From Pelagibacteraceae bacterium AG-325-C10 (GTDB lineage: Bacteria > Pseudomonadota > Alphaproteobacteria > Pelagibacterales > Pelagibacteraceae), in NCBI GenBank assembly GCA_003282975.1, contig QBYD01000005.1, positions 1 to 64,000 of the forward strand: a stretch of 64,000 bases of DNA, in the 5' to 3' direction. The notes under the pieces were generated by a model. The model did not search any database, was not told the origin of the DNA, and saw only the letters and a program-made list of their open reading frames with translations. This document shows, one piece after another, positions 47,120 through 56,813 of the stretch. The translations under genes were made by a program, and so were the position numbers. The stretch's first letter is position 1. The number at the start of each line of letters is the position of its first letter.

Positions 47120-47932
47120 ATGTCCTTAGTCAGTTCAGATTGGTTAGAGAAGAATATTGATAATGTAAAAATAATTGATTGCTCGTGGCACATGCCACAA
47201 GCTCAAAGAAATGGTTTTGAGGAATATAAAAAAGATCACATACCCAATGCAATTTTTTTTGACTTAGATAAAAATTCAAAGATAGATACTGATTTACCAC
47301 ATATGTTGACCGACTCTAGATCATGGGAAAAAATAATAAGCAATATGGGTATTAGTAATACTGATCAAATAGTAATTTATGATAACTCTGATGTAATAAG
47401 TTCCTGCAGATGTTGGTATAATTTAATTTATTATGGTCATGATCCAAAACTAGTTCATGTTCTTGACGGGGGACTTAAGAAATGGAAAAAAGAAAATAAA
47501 ATCACAAACAATAAAGAGGCGATCATCAAAACCTCTGTATATACATGTGAAGAAAATAAAGAACTTGTTAAAAATAAAAAACAGATTGATGAAAACATTG
47601 ATACAAAAGTATTTAATGTTATTGATGCAAGAAGCAAAGAAAGATTTGAGGGTAAAGTTGTAGAGCCTAGAAAAGGTTTAAGAAGTGGATCAATAAAAAA
47701 TTCTTTTTGTTTACCTTTTTCCGAATTAATAAATGATGATCATACTTTTATAAGTAAAGATAAAATTAAAACCCAATTTGAGTTATTAGAATTAAATCAA
47801 GATAAAAATTTAGTATTTTCCTGTGGTTCAGGAGTGACTGCAAGTGTATTGGCACTAGCTTATTCCTTAATAAATGATAAATATATGCCGACAATTTACG
47901 ACGGTTCATGGTCTGAGTATGGAAAAAACTAA
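47120..47932 (+). CDS. sseA: thiosulfate/3-mercaptopyruvate sulfurtransferase
   Basis: Two-domain rhodanese. The 270-residue protein has an inactive first domain (VKIIDCSWHMPQ, NAIFFDLDKNS) and a catalytic second domain with Cys235 in CGSGVTA, the loop sequence typical of mercaptopyruvate sulfurtransferases. It lies 1 base after msrA and 3 bases before the RND adaptor gene. Donor preference is inferred from the loop and not proven. Confidence 0.88.
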   Translation: MSLVSSDWLEKNIDNVKIIDCSWHMPQAQRNGFEEYKKDHIPNAIFFDLDKNSKIDTDLPHMLTDSRSWEKIISNMGISNTDQIVIYDNSDVISSCRCWYNLIYYGHDPKLVHVLDGGLKKWKKENKITNNKEAIIKTSVYTCEENKELVKNKKQIDENIDTKVFNVIDARSKERFEGKVVEPRKGLRSGSIKNSFCLPFSELINDDHTFISKDKIKTQFELLELNQDKNLVFSCGSGVTASVLALAYSLINDKYMPTIYDGSWSEYGKN

Positions 47933-47935
47933 AAT

Positions 47936-48931
47936 ATGAAAAGATCAACAAAAATTATTTCAATAGTATTATTATTCTTTTTTATCATTACAGCAGTAAT
48001 CATTGCTAGAACAATGATTGGCAATCATTTTAAAAAAAAATTTAGTAAAAGACCTCCTCCAGGAATAATTGTAAAAGTTGTTGAACAAAAAATGTTTCAA
48101 AACACAATTGAAACATTTGGAACTGCAGTTCCAGCACAAATTAAATCGTTCAATATTGAAAAATATGAAATTTTAGAGCCTATAAAATATAATACAAAAG
48201 TTAAGGCTGGTGACGTGATTGCTAAACTCAAGAATAGAAATATAACCACTCCTTTTGATGGCATTATTGGTAAGAGAGATTTTTCAAACGATATTGATGT
48301 ATCAAAAAGTTCTATTATAGTAAATCTAGAGGATACATCTATTCTTTTTGTTGATGTAGATATACCTGAAACATTCGCACCGTATGTAAAAAAAGGTCAG
48401 AGCGTAGATATAAAATTTTCTGGAAATGCTCTTAAAAATTATCCTGGAATTGTGGAGTCAACTGCAAGCAGAATTGATACAAACAAAAGATCACTTCCAG
48501 TAAGAATTAAACTTGATAACCCTAACAATGAACTTTTATCAGGGTCACTATTAGAGATATCTATTAATTATAATGAGAGAAATTCATTAAGTATTCTTGA
48601 TACCAGTCTGATAATGGAAGGTGATAATGTTTATGTATACAAAGTAGATAAAGAAAATACTGTAAAAAAAGTACCAGTAGAAATTGGACTAAGAAAAAAA
48701 GGAATTGTAGAAATCAAAACTGGCCTAGAAGATGGCGATACAGTAGTTGCTGAAGGCCTTAAAAAAACAAGGGCTAATGGAAAAATTAGGCCAATTAAGT
48801 ATGGTGTAAAACAAAAAGCTTCAAGTTGGAAAAAAAAAGGTAAACCAGCTAAAACTGAAACAAAAAAAGATAAGTTTGATTGGTTAAAAAAATTAAACCC
48901 ATTTAAAAAATCTGAGACTGAGAAAAAATAA
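47936..48931 (+). CDS. RND efflux periplasmic adaptor (membrane fusion protein)
   Basis: A 331-residue adaptor with an N-terminal membrane anchor (about 8-25), a split barrel-sandwich (VKAGDVIAKLKNRNITTPFDG, given in two parts: VKAGDVIAKL and TTPFDGIIG), a beta-barrel domain and a membrane-proximal domain. The alpha-hairpin is very short or absent, and the last 45 residues are Lys-rich. It pairs with the next gene, 4 bases later. No outer-membrane channel gene is adjacent. Confidence 0.88.
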   Translation: MKRSTKIISIVLLFFFIITAVIIARTMIGNHFKKKFSKRPPPGIIVKVVEQKMFQNTIETFGTAVPAQIKSFNIEKYEILEPIKYNTKVKAGDVIAKLKNRNITTPFDGIIGKRDFSNDIDVSKSSIIVNLEDTSILFVDVDIPETFAPYVKKGQSVDIKFSGNALKNYPGIVESTASRIDTNKRSLPVRIKLDNPNNELLSGSLLEISINYNERNSLSILDTSLIMEGDNVYVYKVDKENTVKKVPVEIGLRKKGIVEIKTGLEDGDTVVAEGLKKTRANGKIRPIKYGVKQKASSWKKKGKPAKTETKKDKFDWLKKLNPFKKSETEKK

Positions 48932-48935
48932 ATAG

Positions 48936-51900
48936 ATGTACATCACTGAAGTAAGCATAAAACGACCTGTTGTAGCATGGGTTATGTCTTTAATTCTTAT
49001 TGTATTTGGTTTATTTGTTTACTCTGAACTACCAGTTAGAGAGTTACCAGATGGTTTGCAACCACCTGTAGTCCAAGTCAAAGTTGATTATAAGTCTGCA
49101 TCAGCTCCAATTATCGATCAAGAAATAACTCAAGTAATAGAGGATGTCATAGGAGGTGCTGAAGGGATTAAGAATATCGACTCTAAATCTGAAAATGGAA
49201 GAAGTAGTATTAAGATAGAGTTTGATACAGATATTGAACTTGATGATGCTGCAAATGATATAAGAGAAAGAGTGGCAAGAATAGTAGATGCTCTTCCCTC
49301 AGAAGCAGATGCCCCACAAATATTAAAACAAGCCGCTGGTTTCACTACAACAATGTGGCTTTCAGTTTCTTCATTAACATGGTCTGATTTAGAACTTGGT
49401 GATTATGCAGATAGATATTTAGTGGATGCTTTTTCAAGTGTAAAAGGGGTTGGAAGAATTCTACTTGGAGGACTTAGAGAGCTAAGTGTAAGAGTTTGGA
49501 TTGATCCTATCAAATTAGCTGCAAATGATATGACTATTCAAGAAGTCGAAAATGCACTAAGAAATGAGAATATAAGCTTGCCTGCAGGGACTTTAGAAGC
49601 AGATAATATAGACTTAACAATTAACTTAGATAAATCTTATACAAATATTGATGAGTTAAAATTTTTACCCATTAAAAAAACAAAAGATAAAATTGTAAGA
49701 TTATCAGATGTTGCAAATGTAGAATTGGGTCCTGTTTCTGAAAAAACATTATTTAAATCTCAAAGTAAAAATAATTTGAATCAAAAAACAGTTGGTATAG
49801 GGATATACGCAAAAAGTGGTGCCTCAACAGTTGAACTATCAAATGAAATTCAAAAAAAAATTAAAGAGGTTAGAAAAACTTTACCTGATAGTTTAAAATT
49901 AGATGTTTCATTTAATAGAGCGACATATGTAAAAACAGCTATAGATGAAGTTTATAAAACTTTAGCGATTGCTTTTGTTTTAGTTGTAATAATAATTTAT
50001 TTATTTTTGGGAAATATAAAAGCAGTGATTGTTCCTGCTGTAGCGCTACCGGTAAGCTTAATAGCATCATTTTTAGGTATTTATCTATTTGATTTATCAA
50101 TAAATATTTTTGTACTTCTTAGTTTTATACTTGCAATTGGAATTATCACTGATGACTCTGTTATTATGACTGATGCAATATATAGAAGAATAGAAAATGG
50201 AGAAAGTCCATTGATTGCTGCATATAATGGATCTAAACAAATTACCTTTGCGATAATTGCAACAACTTTAATTTTACTTGCTGTTTTCATTCCATTAATT
50301 TTTATTAAAGGAATATCTGGAACTTTATTTAGAGAAACTGCTATAGCTTTATCTTTTTCTATAGTTGTCTCATCATTTGTTGCATTAACGCTTTCACCAA
50401 TGCTAGGAAGCAAGTTTCTAAATAAAAAAACAACCTCTGGTTTTTTTGTTAGAAAATTTAATGTTTTTTTTCAAGGTTTTTCTAATTTTTATAGAGAAAC
50501 ATTAGATTATTGGTTAAATAAAAAGAAAACGATAATAACCTTCATTATTTTAATTATTGCAGGATCTGTTGCTTTATTCATGTACACAACCAAAGAACTT
50601 CTTCCAAAAGAAGACAGGGGTGTTTATTTGGTTATTGGATTTACTGATGAAGGAAGTTCTTTTGATTACACGCAAGAAAAAGCTCAGGTAGTAGAAAAGA
50701 GGTTGCTACCATTGCTTCAAGCTGAGAATAGTCCTTATGAAAAATTTATAATGAGAGTTCCAGGATTTGGAAGCTCTGCAAATTCATTTAATAGTTTTAT
50801 TATTATTGCTTTACTTGAAGACTGGAAAAAAAGGGAAAAAGGTGCAATGACAATAATGCGAGAAGCTATAGGTAAAATAGTAACTGTGCCTCAAACTTTA
50901 GCATTTCCAATTTCACCCCAATCCATAAGGGTATCTAATTATAATAAACCAGTTCAAATGGTAATTTTGGGAAGTACATATGAAGAACTTGAAAGTATTC
51001 AAAATGAAGTGATTAGTAAACTTAGAAGAAATAGAGGACTATCTAGAATTGAGTCAGACTATAATAGAAACAAACCAGAAGTAAAATTAGTTATCAATAA
51101 AAATAAAGCTAAAGATTTAGGAATATCAACTAAATCTATTGGCCAAACATTAGAGACACTATATGGTGGTAAAAAAGTTACTACGTTTAATAAATTGGGT
51201 AAAGAATATCCGATTATTCTTCAACAATATTTATTTGATAGAAAAGATAAAGATAGTTTAAGTAAACTTTTTGTAAGATCTAACATAACTGGAGAATTAA
51301 TCTCATTATCAAACTTAGTTGACCTAAGAGAAGAAGGCTCAGCAAAAGTATTAGCAAGATATGACCGACAAAGAGCTGTAACAATTTCTGCAAATATAAA
51401 TGAAAATTATTCTTTATTTGAGGCGATTGAATATATGGAAAATATAATGGCAGAAGTAGCGCCTACTAATCAAATTACTTGGAAAGGTGAGTCTGAGGAA
51501 GTTAAAGAAACAACAAATGAACTTTATATAATTTTTGCCCTTGGTTTACTAACTGCTTATTTAGTAATGGCTGCTACGTTTAACTCATTTATTCATCCAT
51601 TTATAATTATGCTAACTGTACCATTGGCTGTTTTTGGAGGACTGGTATTTATTTTATTCTTAAATAGTTCAATAAATATATTTTCTCAAATTGCTTTGGT
51701 AATCTTGATAGGTATCTCAACAAAAAACAGTATTTTGATAGTTGATTATGCAAATCAAATAAGAACCACTGGAAAAAAAATAGAAGACTCAGTTAAAGAG
51801 GCTTGTGAATTAAGATTTAGACCCATTATGATGACATCTATAAGTACAATGATAGCAATGTTACCTTTGGTAATAGGAAATATTGGACCAGGTGCTGGTG

Positions 51901-52064
51901 AAGCTTCTAGATTAGCTGTAGGAGCAACTATACTTGGGGGGATGATAATTTCTACTTTCTTTACACTCTATGTAACTCCAACAATGTATTTAACACTCGC
52001 TAAAAATACAAAAAGGATAGATTCGGTTGATTTAGAGTTAAAAAAAGAATTATCTAAAAAATAA
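48936..52064 (+). CDS. RND efflux permease, HAE1 type
   Basis: Proton-driven multidrug/lipophile exporter of the AcrB family. The 1042 residues contain two repeats of six helices and two periplasmic loops. The proton-relay aspartates Asp406 and Asp407 lie in GIITDDSVIMTDA. Other family marks are FSINIF-like loop SINIFVLL and the C-terminal GISTKNSILIVDYA. Substrate unknown. Its end overlaps the convergent SLT lipoprotein gene by 11 bases. Confidence 0.95.
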   Translation: MYITEVSIKRPVVAWVMSLILIVFGLFVYSELPVRELPDGLQPPVVQVKVDYKSASAPIIDQEITQVIEDVIGGAEGIKNIDSKSENGRSSIKIEFDTDIELDDAANDIRERVARIVDALPSEADAPQILKQAAGFTTTMWLSVSSLTWSDLELGDYADRYLVDAFSSVKGVGRILLGGLRELSVRVWIDPIKLAANDMTIQEVENALRNENISLPAGTLEADNIDLTINLDKSYTNIDELKFLPIKKTKDKIVRLSDVANVELGPVSEKTLFKSQSKNNLNQKTVGIGIYAKSGASTVELSNEIQKKIKEVRKTLPDSLKLDVSFNRATYVKTAIDEVYKTLAIAFVLVVIIIYLFLGNIKAVIVPAVALPVSLIASFLGIYLFDLSINIFVLLSFILAIGIITDDSVIMTDAIYRRIENGESPLIAAYNGSKQITFAIIATTLILLAVFIPLIFIKGISGTLFRETAIALSFSIVVSSFVALTLSPMLGSKFLNKKTTSGFFVRKFNVFFQGFSNFYRETLDYWLNKKKTIITFIILIIAGSVALFMYTTKELLPKEDRGVYLVIGFTDEGSSFDYTQEKAQVVEKRLLPLLQAENSPYEKFIMRVPGFGSSANSFNSFIIIALLEDWKKREKGAMTIMREAIGKIVTVPQTLAFPISPQSIRVSNYNKPVQMVILGSTYEELESIQNEVISKLRRNRGLSRIESDYNRNKPEVKLVINKNKAKDLGISTKSIGQTLETLYGGKKVTTFNKLGKEYPIILQQYLFDRKDKDSLSKLFVRSNITGELISLSNLVDLREEGSAKVLARYDRQRAVTISANINENYSLFEAIEYMENIMAEVAPTNQITWKGESEEVKETTNELYIIFALGLLTAYLVMAATFNSFIHPFIIMLTVPLAVFGGLVFILFLNSSINIFSQIALVILIGISTKNSILIVDYANQIRTTGKKIEDSVKEACELRFRPIMMTSISTMIAMLPLVIGNIGPGAGEASRLAVGATILGGMIISTFFTLYVTPTMYLTLAKNTKRIDSVDLELKKELSKK

Positions 52065-52653
52065 TATATTTATTTTTACTTAACGAGCTACTACATTCTT
52101 TTAGTTGATTTTTATAAACATTAGATTGTTTCTCAACTCTTTTTGCTAGATTAATAATCTTTTTATCTTTTTTGTAATGTTTAAAATTTCCCCATCCTTC
52201 ATGATAAGCAACATATTGTTTAAAAGCATCAGTTTTAGAAATTTTTAAAATAGAGCTTGATTTGTTAGTATACCATCCAATGAAATCAACACTATCTTTA
52301 AACCTAGTTCTTACTGCAAGCTTATTTCCTGTTTCTTTTTTATATTGTTCCCAGGTGCCATTAATTGCTTGAGAATAACCAAATGAACTTGAGGGTCTTT
52401 TATAAGGAATTACTTTAAAAAGTTTTTGTCTAGGAGGTTTAGCAAGCCAATCAAAATCTGACTCCATTTTAATAATAGCGAGCTGTAAATAAACAGGGGT
52501 TCCCCATTTTTTTTCTGATTTATTAGCATGTTTAAACCATAAATACCTTTCATTAAATATTGAACAACTATTTGATGTGTTTGAAGGTACTGAAGAACAA
52601 GCTGAAATGAAAAACAATATTATAAAAAATAAGTTAATTCTAAAAATTTTCAT
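52054..52653 (-). CDS. SLT-domain (lytic transglycosylase-like) lipoprotein
   Basis: A 199-residue lipoprotein with lipobox FISAC (Cys19). The SLT-like core has IIKMESDFDW (probable catalytic Glu near residue 64), SSSFGYSQAINGTWEQYK, and AYHEGWGNF. It fits an outer-membrane anchored murein transglycosylase. Family distance makes activity less certain. It stands divergent from gpmA with a 50-base gap. The murU-amgK recycling genes lie nearby. Confidence 0.83.
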   Translation of the reverse strand: MKIFRINLFFIILFFISACSSVPSNTSNSCSIFNERYLWFKHANKSEKKWGTPVYLQLAIIKMESDFDWLAKPPRQKLFKVIPYKRPSSSFGYSQAINGTWEQYKKETGNKLAVRTRFKDSVDFIGWYTNKSSSILKISKTDAFKQYVAYHEGWGNFKHYKKDKKIINLAKRVEKQSNVYKNQLKECSSSLSKNKYIIF

Positions 52654-52703
52654 ATAATTTTATTAGTAGTTATATTTTATAAATTAAATTAAAAGATTAA
52701 CAA

Positions 52704-53417
52704 ATGAGTTATTTAATTTTAGTAAGACACGGCCAAAGTATATGGAATCTTGAAAAAAAATTTACAGGTTGGGTTGATGTAGACTTGACCGAAAATGGTA
52801 AATCTGAAGCTATAAAAGCTGGTGAACTGATAAAAACGAAAAATATAAATATTGATATTTATTATTCATCTTATCAATTAAGAGCAAAAAACACCTTAAA
52901 ATTAATAAAACAAACACTGCAAGATACAAAAGTTCCAAAAGAGGCTTGGCAATTAAATGAACGACACTATGGATCCCTGACAGGTTTAAATAAAGATGAA
53001 ATGAAATTAAAACTTGGTGAAGAAAAAGTTCATCAATTTAGACGTTCGTGGGATTTACGACCAGACCCGTTAGATAAAAAAAATCCTCACCATCCTATCA
53101 ATATTGATGCTTATAAAGAAATACCAATTGATAAAATTCCAGACACAGAGTCTCTTAAAGATACTTATGAAAGAGTATTAGAGTTTTATAAACAAGAAAT
53201 TGAAAGTGAAATTTCAAAAAAAAATATTTTAATTTCTGCGCATGGAAATTCTATTAGAGCATTATGTAAATACTTATTTAAATTAGATGAAAATCAAATA
53301 TCTAAATTAGAGATTCCAACTGGAAATCCATTATTAATAAATTTAGATATAGAAAATAAAATTACAGATTGCAAATACTTAGACAAAGAAAGAGCTAAAG
53401 ACCTTGTAGTTTTCTAA
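52704..53417 (+). CDS. gpmA: 2,3-bisphosphoglycerate-dependent phosphoglycerate mutase
   Basis: Glycolytic/gluconeogenic enzyme converting 3-phosphoglycerate to 2-phosphoglycerate. The 237-residue protein has the phosphohistidine RHG (His9), FTGWVDVDLTENG, LNERHYGSLTGLNK and SAHGNSIRAL, all typical of dPGM. It converges on murU with a 23-base overlap. Confidence 0.94.
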   Translation: MSYLILVRHGQSIWNLEKKFTGWVDVDLTENGKSEAIKAGELIKTKNINIDIYYSSYQLRAKNTLKLIKQTLQDTKVPKEAWQLNERHYGSLTGLNKDEMKLKLGEEKVHQFRRSWDLRPDPLDKKNPHHPINIDAYKEIPIDKIPDTESLKDTYERVLEFYKQEIESEISKKNILISAHGNSIRALCKYLFKLDENQISKLEIPTGNPLLINLDIENKITDCKYLDKERAKDLVVF

Positions 53418-54084
53418 AAGTTTCGAGATCAGTTAAATGATAAAAATTATTATTAGTCTCAAAGCCAAATAATTCTTTTTTTTTAATTAGATCATTCCAT
53501 ACATTTGTTATAGAAAATTTTTTATCTTTATATTTGGAAAGAATTTTTTTATTCATAATTTGGCATCCTGTATAAATAAATTTACTCTCATTATTTTTTA
53601 TAATCAAATTTGCTTTTAGATCAAAATCACCATTTAAATTTTTATCAAAACTTAATTCTTTTTTTACTAGTAAAAGTATATTTTTAATTTTTTTTGAAAA
53701 ATATATATCTTCCATTTCAATAATTTCATTTGAATAATTTTTTTCCCATATTGTGTCTGGATTAAATATTAAAACATTTTCTTCATTTGTATGTTTCATC
53801 ATATTGCTAATGCCACCTCCTGTATCAAGAATTTTCTCTCCATCATCAATAATTGTAATTTTAGAATTAAATTTTTTATAATTTATAAAGTCATGAATTT
53901 GATCTTTTAAATAAAAAGTATTAAGAATAATTTGTTGTATACCTAAATTTTCAATTAGATTAATACAAGTTTCAAGCACTGCAATATTGTTTAATTTGAT
54001 AAGAGGTTTGGGGGTTTCTAGTGTGAGCGGATTTAATCTTTTTCCAAATCCTGCACATAAAATTAAAGCTGTATTAATTCTCAT
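53395..54084 (-). CDS. murU: N-acetylmuramate-1-phosphate uridylyltransferase (MurU-like)
   Basis: Nucleotidyltransferase of 229 residues with LCAGFGKRLNPLTLETPKPL (about 9-28), a GGGISNMM segment, and FNPDTIWEKNY where the metal-binding Asp lies. Together with AmgK it would convert recycled MurNAc (by way of MurNAc-1-P) to UDP-MurNAc, bypassing early murein synthesis. Assignment depends largely on being 1 base behind amgK; other sugar nucleotidyltransferases look alike. Confidence 0.82.
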   Translation of the reverse strand: MRINTALILCAGFGKRLNPLTLETPKPLIKLNNIAVLETCINLIENLGIQQIILNTFYLKDQIHDFINYKKFNSKITIIDDGEKILDTGGGISNMMKHTNEENVLIFNPDTIWEKNYSNEIIEMEDIYFSKKIKNILLLVKKELSFDKNLNGDFDLKANLIIKNNESKFIYTGCQIMNKKILSKYKDKKFSITNVWNDLIKKKELFGFETNNNFYHLTDLETFRKLQGL

Positions 54085-54085
54085 T

Positions 54086-55036
54086 TTAATTGTTAATAAA
54101 TTTAGGAAAATTTGATGCTAATAACAACTTCAAATTATTTAAGTCTTTGTTTTTACTTAACCTGTTATCAATCATCTTCCAGGCATATGGAATTAGCTTT
54201 AAATATTTTCTTTTTTTATCTCTTTCTGCCAATCTCATGAATATTCCAATAATCTTTAGATTTCTAAGAACTGATAAAATATCAAAATCATTCTTAAATT
54301 TATCTGCATCAATTTGTTTATTAGTGTTTAAATAATATTTGTATACTTTGTCTTTTAATGAATTAGGTGTTTTGTATCTAACATCATCAATTAAGGAGGC
54401 TAAATCATAGGCTTTGTTACCAAAAAGAGCATCTTGATTATCAATAAATCCAATTTGATTTTTAAAATTTATGATTAGGTTAGAAACATGAAAATCTCTA
54501 TGAACAAAAGTATCATTTTTAAAATTTAAATTTGATAATAATTCCTTAATTTCTTTATCAAATTTGTTGTTGAAAGTTTTAATTTTTTTTTTATTTATCT
54601 TTTTTGGAACATACCAATAACTAAATAACTTTGTCTCATTAAATAAAATCTTACTTTTATATTCTTTAATTAGGTAAAATTTATTTCTGAAATTTTTAAT
54701 TTTTTTATCTTTGATTAATTGAATTTTATTTAAAGCATTAATTGCTTTTTTAAATATTATATATTGATTTTTTTTATTTTTTAAAAATATTTGATAAACA
54801 GTTTTTTTTCCTAAATCCTGTATTTCAATATAATTTTTTTTATAATTTTGACTAATTAGTTTAGGAGCTATTATGTTATTTTTGATTAAAATTTTATTAA
54901 TTGAGTCATAAATTAATAAATTTTTAATTTTTTCTCTGTTTGCAAAAACTATAATTGAATTTTTTTTGGTGTTTCTATAAAATTTTCTAAAAGAAGCATC
55001 TCCTTTAATTTCCTTAAAATCTTTTGAAAGTTTCAT
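54086..55036 (-). CDS. amgK: N-acetylmuramate/N-acetylglucosamine kinase (AmgK-like)
   Basis: Aminoglycoside-phosphotransferase-fold kinase of 316 residues. The catalytic loop reads VHRDFHVSNL (His179, Asp181, Asn186) and the metal Asp is Asp199 in GFIDNQDALFG. It is expected to phosphorylate MurNAc at the anomeric position. It lies 9 bases after tsaE and 1 base before murU, as in many proteobacteria. The Lys-rich composition of the N-terminal lobe is typical of this genome. Confidence 0.84.
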   Translation of the reverse strand: MKLSKDFKEIKGDASFRKFYRNTKKNSIIVFANREKIKNLLIYDSINKILIKNNIIAPKLISQNYKKNYIEIQDLGKKTVYQIFLKNKKNQYIIFKKAINALNKIQLIKDKKIKNFRNKFYLIKEYKSKILFNETKLFSYWYVPKKINKKKIKTFNNKFDKEIKELLSNLNFKNDTFVHRDFHVSNLIINFKNQIGFIDNQDALFGNKAYDLASLIDDVRYKTPNSLKDKVYKYYLNTNKQIDADKFKNDFDILSVLRNLKIIGIFMRLAERDKKRKYLKLIPYAWKMIDNRLSKNKDLNNLKLLLASNFPKFINN

Positions 55037-55045
55037 ATTAAAAAA

Positions 55046-55501
55046 TCAGTCTAAACCATCGATTTTTACAGATCTATTATTTAATTCATTTTCATAGTTA
55101 AATATTAAGTCTATAGTCTTCTCAAAATTTCCTTTACTAATTAACTCAGGCCATTCAATAAGTGTTATTGTATTTTGATTTTTATCAAATAGATCTAAAT
55201 TTTTAACTTCAGATTCATCTTTTAATCTAAATAAATCATAATGTTTAATAATTAAATCATCTGCCTCATACTCATTAAGTAAGTTAAAAGTTGGACTTGT
55301 TACTTCTGTAGTTTGTAATCTTTTTTTTATTTGAAATTGATTAATTAAATATTTTACAAAAGTAGTTTTGCCCACCCCCATTTCTCCATATAAAAAAATT
55401 ACATCTCCACCTTTAAGATAATTAGAAAAATTTTTCGCTAATTCTTTGGTCGTCTCTTCTGAAGATATATCTATTAAGCTATTTTTAATAGCGATAGGCA
55501 T
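55046..55501 (-). CDS. tsaE: tRNA threonylcarbamoyladenosine biosynthesis ATPase TsaE
   Basis: ATPase needed for t6A modification of tRNA with TsaB, TsaC and TsaD. With the ATG at 55499-55501 the protein has 151 residues and Walker [11 protein letters not shown] (39-48), followed by [11 protein letters not shown] and the IEWPE motif. This start overlaps the ahcY stop by 17 bases; an upstream in-frame start would overlap by 47 and is less likely. Confidence 0.92.
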   Translation of the reverse strand: MPIAIKNSLIDISSEETTKELAKNFSNYLKGGDVIFLYGEMGVGKTTFVKYLINQFQIKKRLQTTEVTSPTFNLLNEYEADDLIIKHYDLFRLKDESEVKNLDLFDKNQNTITLIEWPELISKGNFEKTIDLIFNYENELNNRSVKIDGLD

Positions 55502-56771
55502 CTGGTTTGAAAGGACCTTCTGTCCCAACACTTATATAGTCCGCTTGTTCTTTGGATAATTTAGTAAGTTTAGCCCCAACTTTTTTTAAATGAAGCGTTG
55601 CAACTTTTTCATCCAAATGTTTAGGAAGAACATAAACTTTGTTTTCATAGTTTTTATGATTATTCCAAAGCTCTATTTGTGCAATTACTTGATTTGTAAA
55701 TGAAGCACTCATTACAAAACTTGGGTGACCAGTGGCACAACCCAAATTTACTAATCTTCCTTCTGCTAATAGAATAATTCTTTTTTTACTTGGCAATTCT
55801 ATTTCGTGAACTTGTGGTTTAACCTCTGTCCATTTATAATTTTTCAATGCCTCAACTTGTATTTCGTTATCGAAATGACCAATATTGCATAAAATTGCTC
55901 TATCTTTCATATCTCTCATATGATCAGCTGTAACTATGTCTTTGTTACCTGTGGCTGTTACAACAATATCAGCTCTACTAATAGCTTCTTCCATTAAAAC
56001 AACTTCATAACCTTCCATTGCAGCTTGAAGAGCACAAATAGGATCAGCCTCTGTTACTAAAACTCTTGCCCCACTTTGTCTCAATGATGCAGCACTACCC
56101 TTTCCTACGTCTCCAAAACCTGCGACAACAGCAATTTTTCCTGACATCATAACATCCGTAGCTCTTCTAATTCCATCAACTAAACTTTCTCTACAACCAT
56201 ATAAATTATCAAATTTTGATTTTGTTACAGAGTCATTTACATTGATTGCAGGCACTAAAAGTGAGTTATCTTTTTCCATTTTATTTAAAGCTTTGATTCC
56301 AGTAGTAGTTTCCTCAGAAACGCCTTTTATATCTTTCATTAGATCTTGATATTCATTGTGCATAATTGCAGTTAAATCACCACCGTCATCTAAGAGCATA
56401 TTTGGTTTCCAATCTGGCTTTCCAATTATAGTTTGCTTAATACACCATAAATATTCTTCTTCAGTTTCACCTTTCCAAGCAAAAACTGGTATACCAGCTT
56501 TAGCAATTGCTGCAGCTGCATGGTCTTGTGTTGAAAATATATTACAAGAAGACCATCTAACTTCAGCTCCTAGGGCTACTAATGTTTCTATTAGTACCGC
56601 AGTTTGAATTGTCATGTGCAAGCATCCAATAATTCTTGCTCCATTTAAAGGTTTAGACTCTGAATATTCCTCTCGCAATGCCATTAAACCTGGCATTTCA
56701 CTTTCTGCAATTGAAATTTCTTTTCTACCAAATTCAGCAGACGATATGTCTTTTACTTTAAAATCTTCCAT
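55485..56771 (-). CDS. ahcY: S-adenosylhomocysteine hydrolase
   Basis: Splits S-adenosylhomocysteine to adenosine and homocysteine, relieving product inhibition of methyltransferases. The 428-residue protein has [16 protein letters not shown] (49-64), [11 protein letters not shown], and the NAD-binding GFGDVGKGS (218-226). The C-terminal KPDAYRY is the usual end. It leads a tight run ahcY-tsaE-amgK-murU, a layout seen in many alphaproteobacteria. Confidence 0.97.
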   Translation of the reverse strand: MEDFKVKDISSAEFGRKEISIAESEMPGLMALREEYSESKPLNGARIIGCLHMTIQTAVLIETLVALGAEVRWSSCNIFSTQDHAAAAIAKAGIPVFAWKGETEEEYLWCIKQTIIGKPDWKPNMLLDDGGDLTAIMHNEYQDLMKDIKGVSEETTTGIKALNKMEKDNSLLVPAINVNDSVTKSKFDNLYGCRESLVDGIRRATDVMMSGKIAVVAGFGDVGKGSAASLRQSGARVLVTEADPICALQAAMEGYEVVLMEEAISRADIVVTATGNKDIVTADHMRDMKDRAILCNIGHFDNEIQVEALKNYKWTEVKPQVHEIELPSKKRIILLAEGRLVNLGCATGHPSFVMSASFTNQVIAQIELWNNHKNYENKVYVLPKHLDEKVATLHLKKVGAKLTKLSKEQADYISVGTEGPFKPDAYRY

Positions 56772-56813
56772 GAGAGAACTTATATAACTAAGTATTAATT
56801 AATCAATAAGAGA

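Noticed and set aside
50081-50413. 110-codon minus-strand frame in the RND permease
   Set aside because: It is fully antisense to the helix bundle carrying the DD proton-relay motif, with no own ribosome binding site.
55502-55531. Upstream start for tsaE giving a 47-base overlap with ahcY
   Set aside because: The internal ATG leaves a 17-base overlap and the ten extra residues do not look like TsaE.
56772-56813. SAH or SAM riboswitch before ahcY
   Set aside because: The gap is only 42 bases of A+T-rich sequence, too short for known SAH elements, with no conserved core.
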